The translations under genes and the position numbers were made by a program. A stretch of DNA of 64,000 nucleotides from Chlamydoabsidia padenii (lineage: Eukaryota; Mucoromycota; Mucoromycetes; Mucorales; Cunninghamellaceae): assembly GCA_025330725.1 (NCBI GenBank), contig JAIWND010000009.1, forward strand, positions 496,001 through 560,000, in the 5' to 3' direction. Shown here one piece after another: positions 20,819-31,722 of the stretch. Under the pieces are notes generated by a model. That model was not told the origin of the DNA, searched no databases, and worked only from the letters and a program-made list of their open reading frames with translations. The first letter of the stretch is position 1. Every line of letters starts with the position of its first letter.

Positions 20819-20833
20819 CCTTTTAAAATCCCG
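20819..20833 (-). promoter_or_regulatory. TCGGGATTTTAAAA element upstream of AT-hook gene
   Basis: Minus strand reads TGTCGGGATTTTAAAAGG, roughly 110 nt upstream of the ATG at 20713 and in gene orientation. Confidence 0.5.
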
Positions 20834-21295
20834 ACATTGTTCGAATCCGTCATCAAAGGAAATTACAATGCAACAGATGAATAAAGCTTATTTAAAGTAC
20901 CCAAAGTTAGTCTGACAATTATGCTGTAGATGAGCACTTGTATGAATTGACCGATAAGCTTGGCATCAACATCATCAGGACATTGGGTATGCTTAAAGTA
21001 TAAGCAGATAGTTTGAATGTGATGGTGTAAGGGACATTCAGAACCACATTTTTTGAAATCCCGACATTCTGCTCGGATGATGATCCCGTGTGTAAAAGGG
21101 ACAAGACAAAAAAAGTAAATAGGTGGCACGCATGATTGTTGTCGATAAAGAGACAAGTGTTTACTATTTCCAACATGACCTAACCAAAGACAACAACAGC
21201 AACAGAGTATCACTCCTAAAACCAATTACAATGGCAAACAAGACCTTTATTTAATGATGGATAACAAAGTAACTACATTATAATCCTAAGCGTAT
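20834..21295. other. Intergenic, no gene supported
   Basis: Between the AT-hook promoter and the eS21 3' end. Holds a second TGTCGGGATTTC element on the minus strand (21055-21064) with no convincing reading frame behind it. A 120-codon frame on the minus strand (20863-21225) is Cys-rich at one end, lacks family resemblance and overlaps that element, so it is not called. Confidence 0.5.
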
Positions 21296-21714
21296 CTATT
21301 GTTGGTAAGACCAGACGTTCTTCAAGTCTATTACAAATTAAAAAAAAAAATGTCACTTTTAGTACCTTGAACCCCCCTTCTATCAATTAGATTACTTACA
21401 ACCATCTTGGGTGGCGAGGCGGTTGATGGAGTCATCGGCTTCGGCTTCCTTGCGGACAAAACCACAGAGAGCATAGGTGGAGAAGGTGTTGACAGCACGA
21501 CCTTCTTCGTTCACATCAGCAACATTCAATTGAATGCTAGCATGGTCAGAGGCAATGATGAGACGGTTGGTGGCGGAGCTAATCACATCAAAAAACAAGT
21601 TTTAATATAGAGGACTTTTTTGTTTTCTTTTTTTTTTTTTTTTTTTTTGAATGGCACAACTTACCACTTGCGAGGAATGTAAATGTCGACGAGTTTGCCT
21701 TCAGAGTTTTCCAT
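21296..21714 (-). CDS. RPS21: 40S ribosomal protein eS21
   Basis: Small-subunit ribosomal protein. Exons 21665-21714, 21400-21578 and 21296-21327 give 86 aa. It reads [20 protein letters not shown], then '[20 protein letters not shown]', '[20 protein letters not shown]' and ends '[16 protein letters not shown]'. All of this matches eS21 including the conserved 'DHASIQ.N' segment and the 'DGYLKNVWS' end. The last coding exon is only 32 nt. Intron 1 contains a T run on the plus strand (about 21628-21649), which is poly-A in sense. Confidence 0.96.
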
Positions 21715-22435
21715 TGTGAGAGAGAGAAAGAAGAAGAAAGAGGTGGGAGCAAAAGATTTTTTTTAGGGAAAAGGAAAAAATTTTCCCCTCAAGCCACCCA
21801 AGATTTCTACACACGATGACTGGAGCGTGGTTTCAAATTGGCTTCTTTTTTTTTTGTACGTATTCACAGAGATCATTGAGTTGGATCATTCAACAAAGAC
21901 AGATAATATTTGTGATGATCTTTGATATAATGATTGCATTCCTTGTAAAAAAAAGGTGTGGTGGAGACCAAAAAAAAAAGATAAAACAGCCAAACGAAAT
22001 GCAGATAAAGGTACACCCTATCCTTTAATTAAAATTCCAATATACCATTGAATGTTTTATGAGTGGATGGGGATCATCCATTCACCGAAAACCCTGTTTA
22101 CCTGGAAGGGTTTGGACAGATGGGATCCCTTTTATTGTACCCTATACAACTATTTTCTATTTGCATGAATCGGGATTTAAAAAATAAACCCCGACGACGA
22201 GATTCCCCTTTTTCTTCTTGTAACTGAATCAAATTGGATAACCTGTGCCAATGAGTCGGTCTCAACACAGTATTCAAATCATTTATGACCATCAGGAGAT
22301 AGGTATGCAAAAGTATTAGAGACTGAGAGAGAGATTTCAAGTGTTTATTATGATTACAGTTAAAGTAAAAGATAAAATAGAGATAACAAGTTTAACAAAT
22401 AAATAAATATATATAACTAGAGACATAAACCAAGA
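21715..22435. other. Intergenic with near-palindromic CGGG element pair
   Basis: eS21 promoter side and Skt5-like 3' flank. Contains CGGGATTTAAA at 22171-22181 followed by AAACCCCG at 22186-22193, giving an almost palindromic double element with only a few bases between the arms. No gene seen. Confidence 0.6.
22171..22193. promoter_or_regulatory. Inverted double CGGGRTTT element
   Basis: Two oppositely oriented copies, CGGGATTTAAA and AAACCCCG (inverse of CGGGGTTT), almost abutting. It lies over 450 nt upstream of the eS21 ATG, so a link to a specific gene is unclear. Confidence 0.35.
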
Positions 22436-25102
22436 TCACATCAAAAGACATTGTTGAGAATCTTTCTTTGGAGGAGGTAAAGAAGAAGGAGCAAAAAAGG
22501 GATCTTGATACAATCGATCTTGAGCATCTTGATTGCCCGCCGCGGCCGCCTTTTGGTAATACCATTTTGCCTTTTCATGATCACGAGGGGTTCCTAAACC
22601 AATTTCATAATACCATCTTAAAACAAAACAAAAAAAGAGTGAGTTTTTACTATTTTTTTTTTTTTTTTTTTTTTCACCGTTCATATAACTTACCCTAGTA
22701 AGAATTCGGCTTCAGGAGATTCTTGATCTGCAGCTTTTTGACACCAATAAAAAGCGGTTTCTTCATTAGGTTCACGCTGAGCCAACCAACCAGATTCATC
22801 TTGAGCCAATTTCGGTTGTATTGGATCATTCGGTCCATGACATCCACGATTATTGAGTCGACTGAGTCCCACCATACCTTGAGGATCACCACGTTTGGCC
22901 GCTTCGGTGTAGTGGATATAACATTGAGCATAGTTGACTCGGATGCCGTAAAGACCATGTTCGAGGATTGAGCCTAATGTGCTGTGGGCAGGTGGGTAGC
23001 CTAGTTGTACGGCACGTTCAAAGTAAGGTAAGCAGGCGAGAATGCCACCATATTGTTGTACAACTTGACTATATGACAAAAAAAAAAAAAAAAAGTCGGT
23101 CAAATAGTATTGCTTTTCTCCTTCTTCTTACCTTGGTATATCTGCTTTTGGGTACGTGTTGGTTAAGATAAGACCAAACATATAGGGAGGTTCGGGACAA
23201 GATTCATCGGCATCATTCGTGGCTTGATGGAGGATCGTTAAGGCCAAAGTCATGTTTTGTCGTTGTGAGAGTTCACCATGTAAATATACTTTTGCCAATT
23301 TCTATTAAAAGTTCATAGATGAGTCCAAAAGCCTTTTTTTTTTTCTTTTCATTTCTTACCAGGGTAGCATGGACAACACCTAGGTCTGAGGCTTTCTTGA
23401 TACATTGAAGAGCATTAGCATGATCACCCACAGATTCATAATACAACCCCTTCTTATAGACCGCATCCCTGATCCCCGCCTTTGCCGCCACATCATAAAG
23501 AAGGAATGACTTTGCCGAGTTTTTAGAGAAGCCGTACATAGATCCATCCATCCAGGTCGCAATAGTATAAGCAGCATCCGGCATGTTGTCCTTGGCCAGT
23601 CGTTTCATCCACCGAATACCTTCTTCTTCCAATGCCCGTTTCTTTCGCCGATGACTCGAATTATCCTGAGTAGCTGCTGTACTGGTGGTCATAAAAGAAT
23701 GGATGGAAGTGGCTGTTGATGGTGAGATTGCATTTGGAGGACGTTGATGATGATCCAATAGTAAATGGCGATCCCTTTGATGTCGTAATCGTTGACTGGC
23801 TCCACCAAGAGAGTGCTTCAATAAAGTCAGTTTGTTATGTTTAGTGTCCCGGCCATGGTCGTAGAGTGCAGCCACTTCGAGGAGGTACTTGGCATAGGTG
23901 TATTGTACCGTCTTGTCTCGAGTCTTGATCGCCATGTCCCGATAAAGCCGTAGTGCATCTGGGTTGTTGGTAAGACTATAAGACGCTTTAGCGTATTTTG
24001 ATCCTCCATCTACATGACTGAGGAAAGAGTGTGCTGTTGATGTCGATGTTGTTGGTGTTGCCGGTATATGATGATGCATAGGATCGGAATGTAAAAAGTT
24101 GGATTGGTGAGTTGTTGTTCTTGAAATGGATTGATGATCACCAGGTAATGTTGTTAAAGTATTCCGATCGAATGAAGCCACAGAGTGTTGATCGATGGTG
24201 ATACGTGTGTCCATTACAAAGGAGGATGGTAAAGGTGTTGATGTATTAGTATTAGTAAGAGTTGATGTTGTTGGTGTGGCATTGACTGGTGTGGCTATAG
24301 CAGGTGCAGGTTCGACAGTAGTGGATAATCTTAAGTAAGGTGATCGTGCATCACTTGACAGAGGCAAAAAATGTGACGAGTCAAAAGGTGTCAGATCCAG
24401 TGGTGGTAATAATCCCGGCTTGATGATAGTAGCGGGTGCAGGATTGTTGTTCATGATAGGTACTACTTCATCCAGTGTTTTCGATTGTCGCCTGACTAGA
24501 GTACCTTTTGCTGATGTCGGTATAACTATTGATTTTCCCTGTTGTGGTGTTGATAAAGATGGTTGTTGCTGTTGTTCAATATATGCTGCTGTGGGTATAG
24601 GTGTCGGAGGGGCATCATTATATTCATCGTCATGACCACCGCTAGTATTCGATCTAGTGGAAGAGGAGGTCGTACCAACTACTGCATCCTGTGTGATTAC
24701 CGAATTAGTTGGCGTAACGTCAATATTTGTCCTAGTGTCATGGTTGCTGCTGCTGGTATCCTTGTTGTCTTGGTCTTCGTCATCAGAGTCTTGAGGGTCG
24801 GGATTGATAACTCTTAAGGTCAGCTTCCCCACAGGTCTCGTCGAAGAATCCAGGTCCGAGTCGACTGAGGTGATGGAAGGTGTGCGTGTGTTTGAGCCCA
24901 CCCATTTGCCCTTATTGCCTGTTGTTGCTGGTTTATAATTATGTTTGGTGGGTGTAATGGAGAAGCTGGAGAATGTTTTGGTGATATGTCCAATCGCTTT
25001 AGGTTTTCGTGGTGGTGTGTCGTTGCCAGATAAGAATGGAAAAAGAGTTGATTTGGAAGGAGAAACAGGACTACTACTATCAACAACAAAGTCTGTAGCC
25101 AT
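22436..25102 (-). CDS. SKT5: Sel1-repeat protein, Skt5/Chs4-like chitin synthase regulator with CaaX box
   Basis: Activator/anchor of chitin synthase at the membrane (by family). Exons 23360-25102, 23132-23301, 22694-23068 and 22436-22616 give 822 aa. The first ~330 residues are Ser/Thr/Pro/Asn-rich and disordered. Then come Sel1-like repeats, for example 'YAKYLLEVAALYDH', 'AAYTIATWMDGSMYGFSKN', 'YKKGLYYESVGDHANALQC', 'AHSTLGSILEHGLYGI', 'GDPQGMVGLSRLNNRG' and 'WYYEIGLGTPRDHEKAKWYY'. The protein ends SQQCLLM, a C-terminal CaaX box as in yeast Skt5, which is farnesylated. Ser/Thr content of the N-terminus suggests phospho-regulation. Other Sel1 proteins exist, but N-terminal disorder, repeat position and CaaX together favour Skt5/Chs4. 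Confidence 0.85.
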
Positions 25103-25991
25103 GTTTCATGAATTGTAAAAAAGAGGAAAGGAAAAACGAGAAAAAGAAAAAAATGATGGTGGTGAGCCAAAATAAAGTAGTGGTAAGCGGAGTTTGAACT
25201 TTTACAACACAAGGAAGATTCCAATGTGAATGGCCATTCAATTCGTCCTTTTGATTGACATGACCATCTAGCATCATATTCTCACGTTAGTATTATGATA
25301 TGATGCTAGTTTGCAATTAAAAGACTTTGATCACCTCATTGATCAAAACTGTAGAAGTTTCTAGGAGTGTGGTGACACTCAGTTTGTGAGAACAAGATGA
25401 AATCATTTCAGCAGCCATGTTACCGAGTTTGCTCTTCCATGACGTGTTCTGAAGAGTATCCTTTTTTGTTTAGTGCTTCGATGATGGGTCGTTTTCTGTG
25501 CAATCTTGAAAGAGTTTGATAAAAGTGTATAATTCAAACGCCGATTGCCCCTGTATTTTTTCAATCTCAACTGGGTTTTTGAAACAGTGTGATCATGGCT
25601 TTGCACAACAAGAGGCAGGTACTCTTTAATATCATAAAGAGAGAGAGAGAGAGAATACATACATCAAAGTATACTATTCGAATCCATACATTTCCCCCCA
25701 AAAAAAGACAACAATACCATTATCAAGTCAAATATGTCCACTTTACCAGATGGTCGATTTCCCCCCCCCTCCAATTACAAATCATCCCTAGTAAATGTTA
25801 TCCAATAATCCATAACAATAGTAGCAACAAGTATGATAAAAGTCTAAAAGTAATGATTTTATTAGATATATAAACTGTACAGTAGCAACAAAGGGAAGGG
25901 GTTGGTAATGTAAAAGCTATGTCGAAGTACGGGAGTGTGTATGTGTGAATGTGTGCAAGTGGGTGGGTGGTGTTATACAATGTCGGCCAGT
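25103..25991. other. Intergenic region upstream of SKT5-like gene
   Basis: AT-rich 890 bp. Contains TTCAAACGCCG at 25533-25543 (inverse orientation, a variant element) and a short GA repeat near 25637-25654. A short minus-strand frame at 25403-25660 has no family resemblance. No gene called. Confidence 0.55.
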
Positions 25992-26389
25992 CTAGTGAGA
26001 TAAGTATTTTCTACCCTTCATGCGGCGTCTAGTAATCACTCGTCGACCGTTCTTTGTAGCCATGCGTGATAAAAATCCATGTCGTCGTTTACGCACCAGG
26101 TTGGAAGGTTGATAAGTGTTACCATAAGTGACAAATCGTGTTTGGATCGAGTTCATAGGGAGAAGAGGAGAGCGGAAGGCACCCAATCTATAGTAAAATA
26201 AAATAAAAAGTCAAGTTGACATTAGTCCCTTTTGTGTGTGTTCGAAGGGGGGGGGTATACATACGTTGAGTTGAGGATGCTGCTGCTACCCATGATACGA
26301 GGACGCAAAGTGGAAGAAGAAACCATGGTGTTAGTCATTGGAGTGGTGCTCAAACGAGCACCCAGTGAGGACATGAATTGTCTAAACAT
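25992..26389 (-). CDS. Mitochondrial ribosomal protein bL34m
   Basis: Large-subunit protein of the mitochondrial ribosome. Exons 26265-26389 and 25992-26187 give 106 aa. The mature part reads '[20 protein letters not shown]' then '[19 protein letters not shown]', the bacterial-type L34 signature (TYQPS...RKR.HGF..R). The N-terminus [16 protein letters not shown] is rich in Arg/Ser with no acidic residues, fitting a mitochondrial presequence. The upstream of two in-frame ATGs (26389 rather than 26374) is preferred because it adds MFRQF, strengthening the presequence. A CCGGGATTTCGATT element lies about 120 nt upstream. Confidence 0.95.
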
Positions 26390-26504
26390 GAGAGAAGATT
26401 ATAAGAAGAAAAAAAAAAAAAAAAGATATCAAAGAAGAAGCAAATGAGGGAAAAAACAAGTGCGGTGTGTTTTATTTTGTATGTGTGACTTGATGTAAAA
26501 AAAA

Positions 26505-26517
26505 TCGAAATCCCGGC
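26505..26517 (-). promoter_or_regulatory. CCGGGATTTCGA element upstream of bL34m
   Basis: Minus strand reads GGCCGGGATTTCGATT, about 116-125 nt upstream of the ATG at 26389 and in gene orientation. The TTYGAA half is altered to TTTCGA. Confidence 0.4.
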
Positions 26518-26936
26518 CACTTTGACAAGTCCATCTTGTCACATGCCCTATGATGAATCTATCCCATCTCAACAAAGGAGGACGAATATTCCTTTTTTCT
26601 CGAAAAGTTTCAGAAAAGACTTTTTGCTTGTGTTCTTGTTTATTGTGTACATGTTCTCTTCTCCATTCCTTTGAAATTATTTGGAAATTTTGAATGTCGG
26701 CGATCGAATATCATTCTTCTTTCATGATCGTGTCACTTTTAACCAAAAGTTTCATTTTCTTTTTTCAGCCAACCGTATTGGCCCCTACTTTTTAAATGCC
26801 GACATGGACACCTATATTTTTGGATTTTTCCGTCCCTCCTTCTCTCTATTTCTTATTTTTTTTTATTTTTATTATTTTGTCTACTTTTTGTAATACCTTT
26901 ATCACTCGACTATCACTCGACAAACTACAGAAAAAG

Positions 26937-28627
26937 ATGGCTTTGATTGAAACTAACGAGGTCAGCGAACGAACACCTTTGATTAACAACAATAGCAACA
27001 AACATGACCATGATCACCAACACAGCCAACACCACCACCTTAGATCACCTAGTCGAAGTGGATCCATGGTCTCTTATCAAGATGGGTCTTGTGCCAATGT
27101 TAGTGAACAAGGTGGAATGTCATCTTCAACGAAACGCAAGTTATGGTTTGCCACAGGCTTGGCATTAGTCTTTTTTGCCACTGAACTCGTGGCTGGATAC
27201 TTGGCTAACTCTCTTGGTAATTACCTCTTTACCAACTCTCCCTATCAATTGTTACTTGATTACTAACTTGGGGTTTCTTTTATTATCTCTAGCACTCTTT
27301 TCTGATGCATTCCATTTATTATCGGATGTTGTCAGTTTCTTGGTTGCACTTGTGGCCATCTATCTTGCCGAAAAACCCCCTACCAGTCGTAAGTCACTTG
27401 ATATTAAACCTACAACGAGGAATGTATACTAATATATATAAAATGATTTGGATTATATAGGTCATACATATGGGTTTCATCGTGCTGAAGTCATTGCTGC
27501 CTTGGTATCTGTGATTACTATCTGGATCTTAACTGCTTTTCTTGTCAGGGAAGCCATTGAACGAATCAAGTCTCCTCAACAGATCGATGCTAAACTGGTA
27601 ACTAAGAAAAAAAAAAAAAAGAAAAGGATCAAGGGACATTACTAACTTTTCTTCCTGTTCTTTGTATGTATGGTAGATGTGTGTCACTGCTTCCATTGGT
27701 GTAGTTATCAATATCATGTAAGTGATGTGTTAATCATTGGAAAAGAAACACTTTTTACTAACAGGGTTATCTTTTGTATAGACTCGCTTATGTGCTTGGG
27801 GGACATCATCACGGTCACTCTCACGGTGACGACGACCACGATCATTCTCATGGTGGACACGATCATTCTCATGATGAAGAACATTCAGTAGCTGGTCAAA
27901 AACAACATACAAAGGTAAGTAACTAATCATAGGAAAAAAAAAGGGGGGTTTTCTTGATCTAACTTTTTTGTTTGTTATCTATAGGAAGCTAATATTAATC
28001 TTCGTGCTGCCGCTCTTCATGTCATTGGTGACTTGCTTGCCTCCATTGGTAATAATAATAAAAAAGAAAGAAAGAAAACTAAGAAAGAAGTTAAACATTC
28101 TTGTGATATCATAGGTATTTTGATTTCGTCGGTCATCTTGTTACTGAACCCAAAGTTGACAATCGTGGATCCTATTTGTACCTTTATCTTCTCCATCTTG
28201 GTGCTTTATACAACCTATCATTTAGTCAAGGATTCATTGGCGGTGTTAATGGAGGGTGTGCCTCAACATATCAAGCCTGAACAAATTGAAAAATCTTTAC
28301 TACAAGTCCCGGGCGTGGTTGCTGTCCATGATCTTCATGTGTGGGTGCTTTCTCCTGGTAAGGAAAAGAAAAAAGAATGGTATAAACTAAGAAAGACATT
28401 AACCTCTCTCTCTCTCTCTCATTCTCTTTTTATTAGGTAAAAGCTCATTGACGGCCCATATTGCTATTGAAAGGGATGCTTTTAACAGATATGATGACAT
28501 CTTGACAAAATCTCAACGAATCATCTGTGATATGTATGGTGTACATCACAGCACTTTGCAAATCGAATCGGACCAATCTAACTTTCAAAACCATTGTCGA
28601 CCTCAAATCTGTACACCTAGAATTTAA
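26937..28627 (+). CDS. CDF zinc transporter (ZRC1/COT1/ZnT type)
   Basis: Proton-coupled Zn(II) exporter of the cation diffusion facilitator family, usually loading vacuole or vesicles. Eight exons: 26937-27216, 27293-27388, 27461-27597, 27677-27717, 27782-27914, 27985-28048, 28115-28357 and 28437-28627; 394 aa. A His/Asp-rich N-terminus (about residues 20-35) precedes six membrane segments. Zn-site motifs are visible: 'ALFSDAFHLLSDV' in TM2 (HxxxD) and 'AALHVIGDLLASIG' in TM5 (HxxxD). Between TM4 and TM5 lies a His-rich loop, GGHHHGHSHGDDDHDHSHG. The C-terminal domain holds 'VHDLHVWVLSPGKSSLTAHI'. Length and His loop fit ZnT2/3/4/8 and ZRC1; substrate is inferred from family. Confidence 0.94.
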
Positions 28628-28969
28628 AAAAAAAAAAAGGATACATAGCTAAATTATTAACAATCCCCCCCTTTACTACACATACTCTCTTTTTTTTGTT
28701 GTTGTTTAGTATATATACTCATATTACCCCCCTCTCCTCTTTTTATCATATGACTAATGAATCATCTATTTATTATAACCAATATAGTTTAAAGCATACA
28801 ATAGAACTTGACCTTTTTTCATGCCGCATGTCGGCGCTTGAAATCCAAAATAAAAACCAGATTTTTTTTTTACCATTCTTTTTATTCTCTCTCTTCTTTC
28901 TCCCACTCTTCTTCTTTTTTTTTTTTCTTCTAATCTACATCCTACACTTGACATTAACCGCGTCTCAAC
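28628..28969. other. Promoter region of glycerol kinase gene
   Basis: Pyrimidine-rich leader precedes the ATG. A variant element TCGGCGCTTGAAA lies at 28831-28843, 127-139 nt upstream of the ATG, in sense orientation. Confidence 0.5.
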
Positions 28970-30761
28970 ATGTCACCACTTATAGGAGCTCTTGATCAAG
29001 GCACTACATCTACACGTTTCGTCTTATTTAATGAAACGGGCGAAATTGTGACTTATCACCAAATTGAATTTGAACAACATTATCCTCATCCAGGGTAAGT
29101 TTGATAATGTGGCACAAGAAAATAACAAAACTTGCTTGTGATTCTCACGATCTATTTATCTTTTTGTTACAGGTGGGTTGAGCATGACCCGTTTGAATTA
29201 CTAGATTCATGTCAAGTTTGTATCGAAACGGCAGTGGCTAACCTAAACAAGATGGATGGATATCAAGCCAGTGATATCAAGGGAATTGGAATTACGAACC
29301 AGCGGGAAACGACCATTGTGTGGGATAATCAAACGGGTCGACCACTTTATAATGCTATTGTTTGGTCGGATGGGCGAACTCAACACACTGTGGATCAACT
29401 TGCTAAACAAGGTGGGGGGAAGGATGTTGTACGTGACATTTGTGGATTGCCTCTGACGACTTACTTTTCGGCTGTCAAATTACGATGGTTGTTGGATCAT
29501 GTGCCTTCTGTTGCCCAAGCTAAAGATGATCATCGGTTGGTTTTTAGTACAGTGGATTCTTGGTTGATCTTTGTAAGTATACGTCTTTTGATGATGGACA
29601 CACACACACACACAAAAGAAGGAAGTGATATACTAACTTGCTTATTTGTTTGTTAGCACTTGACTGGCGGATTAGAAGACCATGGCGTGCTTGTGACAGA
29701 TGTGACTAACGCCAGTCGTACAATGTTGATGGATATACATACCTTAAAATGGAGCGATGAGGCTATCAGGTACGGCAAGATCATCCATAACAGAAATCTT
29801 ACTCACTCCCTTCTTTCCTCCCCCCCCTTTTGTTTTGTTTTTGTTTGTTAGATTTTTTGGTTTTGAAGGAATCAAATTGGCTGAAATCAAATCATCTTCA
29901 TCCATTTATGGTAAAATTAAAAAAGGAGCATTGGCAGGATTACCTATTGCTGGGTGCCTTGGCGATCAACAGGCGGCGCTGGTGGGACAAAAATGTTTCA
30001 AGAAAGGCATGGCGAAAAACACCTATGGCACAGGCTGCTTCATGCTATTCAATGTGGGCACCACACCGGTAACATCTTCTAATGGATTGCTGACAACAGT
30101 GGCGTATCAATTGGGCGATAAAGACGACTCGGTGGTGTATGCACTCGAAGGGTCGGTGGCGGTAGCCGGATCATCCGTCAGCTGGTTACGCAACAACCTC
30201 AACTTGATCGCCGACACAAACGAACTGAACGATCTGGCAGGCTCGGTTGAAAATACTGGTGGGGTTTACTTTGTCACAGCATTTGGTGGACTGTTCGCGC
30301 CCTATTGGAAAGACGATGCACGCGGGACGATCTGTGGTTTGACTCAATACACCAACCGTGCTCATCTCGCTCGTGCCACTCTCGAGGCGGCATGTTATCA
30401 ATCTAAAGCGGTGCTGGAGGCTATGAACAAGGACAGTGGCACTTTGTTGGAAGCTCTAAATGTCGATGGTGGTATGTCTAATTCTGATCTTTGTATGCAA
30501 ATCCAAGCTAATCTTCTCGGTGCCGGCGTGCAGGTGACTAGGCCGAAAATGAGAGAAACAACTGCTTTGGGCTCGGCGATTGCGGCAGGACTGGCCTTGG
30601 GCATTTGGAAAAATCTCGACGATATCAGCAACAAGGTGAACAAGGATGGGGAAACTGTCTTTACTGCACAAATTCCACAGGCTTCGACTGATCGGCTCTA
30701 TAAAGGTTGGCAAAAGGCAGTGACACGATCTTTTGGATGGACGGAACCTGATGATGAATAG
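28970..30761 (+). CDS. GUT1: Glycerol kinase
   Basis: ATP-dependent phosphorylation of glycerol to glycerol-3-phosphate, entry step of glycerol use and lipid synthesis; cytosol or outer mitochondrial surface. Exons 28970-29094, 29173-29572, 29657-29769 and 29852-30761 give 515 aa, near the usual length. FGGY-family landmarks: N-terminal '[15 protein letters not shown]' (phosphate-1 loop), '[20 protein letters not shown]' with the following '[10 protein letters not shown]', '[12 protein letters not shown]', '[15 protein letters not shown]' (FGGY signature region), '[20 protein letters not shown]' and '[15 protein letters not shown]' (adenosine site). All expected motifs are intact. The final exon is visibly more GC-rich than its surroundings, likely codon bias of a highly expressed enzyme. 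Confidence 0.97.
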
Positions 30762-31722
30762 ATAATCACGGCGTAGAATAGCTTTTAGTATAGTTAGTGC
30801 ATATGTTACATGCTCACTTAGATAGTTTAGTCCTGCATTAATCACTTTTTATTATATTCCCTTTCCTTTTATCTGTAGTTGACACTTTTTTTTTTTGAGA
30901 ATAAACAAAACAATGTTACTTTTTTACAATATCCAATGTAACTTGCGTAGAAAAGATTCATACAGACTTTGCCTTCACTACCATCAGTGCAGGTGTCATC
31001 AACGCCATCCATGAAACGGCCGAAGCTGTAATTCGATTTTGATTTTCAACTGCCGCTTCAGAAAAGAGGGGAGTTGAAGGTCCAAGTGCATGCTAATACT
31101 TTTTTTTTTTGAAGTAAACACAGGGTCATTGTGTCGCTCATACACAATTCGGTTGATGCAATGTCGTATTCGTGACACAAGAAGGATGTGAATAAATGAC
31201 AAGCTTTGAAAGAAAAAAAAAAAAAAAGTTGCCCTGTATTTCGGGGTTTGAATGCTTAACTCATTTTGGATCAGTTACCCCAAGGTTTCGATTTTGAAAA
31301 TTTTAGTGATCCGAACTTGTGAGGTTATAGTCTGAGGAGCTAGGTACACTCTAGCTAAAAATGAATTCGACCATAATCATCTTTCGTCATTTCACTCCCT
31401 GAACGACAAAATGAATGATGATTTATAAAGCCTGCCTATAATCACATCGAGAAAGAAAGAAAGAAAAAAAAAAGATGACGCCGGTTAGAAGCTCACGATC
31501 TTCTATTTCCCTCCTATTGAACACATACCCGATGTGCGAACATTACATGCAACCCAATACACCGTGCATTGTTCCGACTGGGTATGCATTTTTTTCGGGA
31601 AAGAATGCCAATTTGATTGGCTTGACCAAAATGTTTCAAACCCCGATCGCGTCTTTTTACCAAAAAAAAAAAACCAGAAATTTCTTTTTCTTTAGTCTTT
31701 CTTCCCCTCATTGTAAACACCA
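30762..31722. other. Intergenic between glycerol kinase and Prm10-like gene
   Basis: AT-rich, with CGGGGTTTGAA at 31242-31252 (plus) and the inverse TTTCAAACCCCG at 31634-31645. Downstream gene starts at 31723. No gene seen. Confidence 0.55.

Noticed and set aside
20863..21225. 120-codon Cys-rich minus-strand frame
   Set aside because: No domain, overlaps a CGGG element copy, and its Cys run comes from a short CAA/CAG-type repeat.
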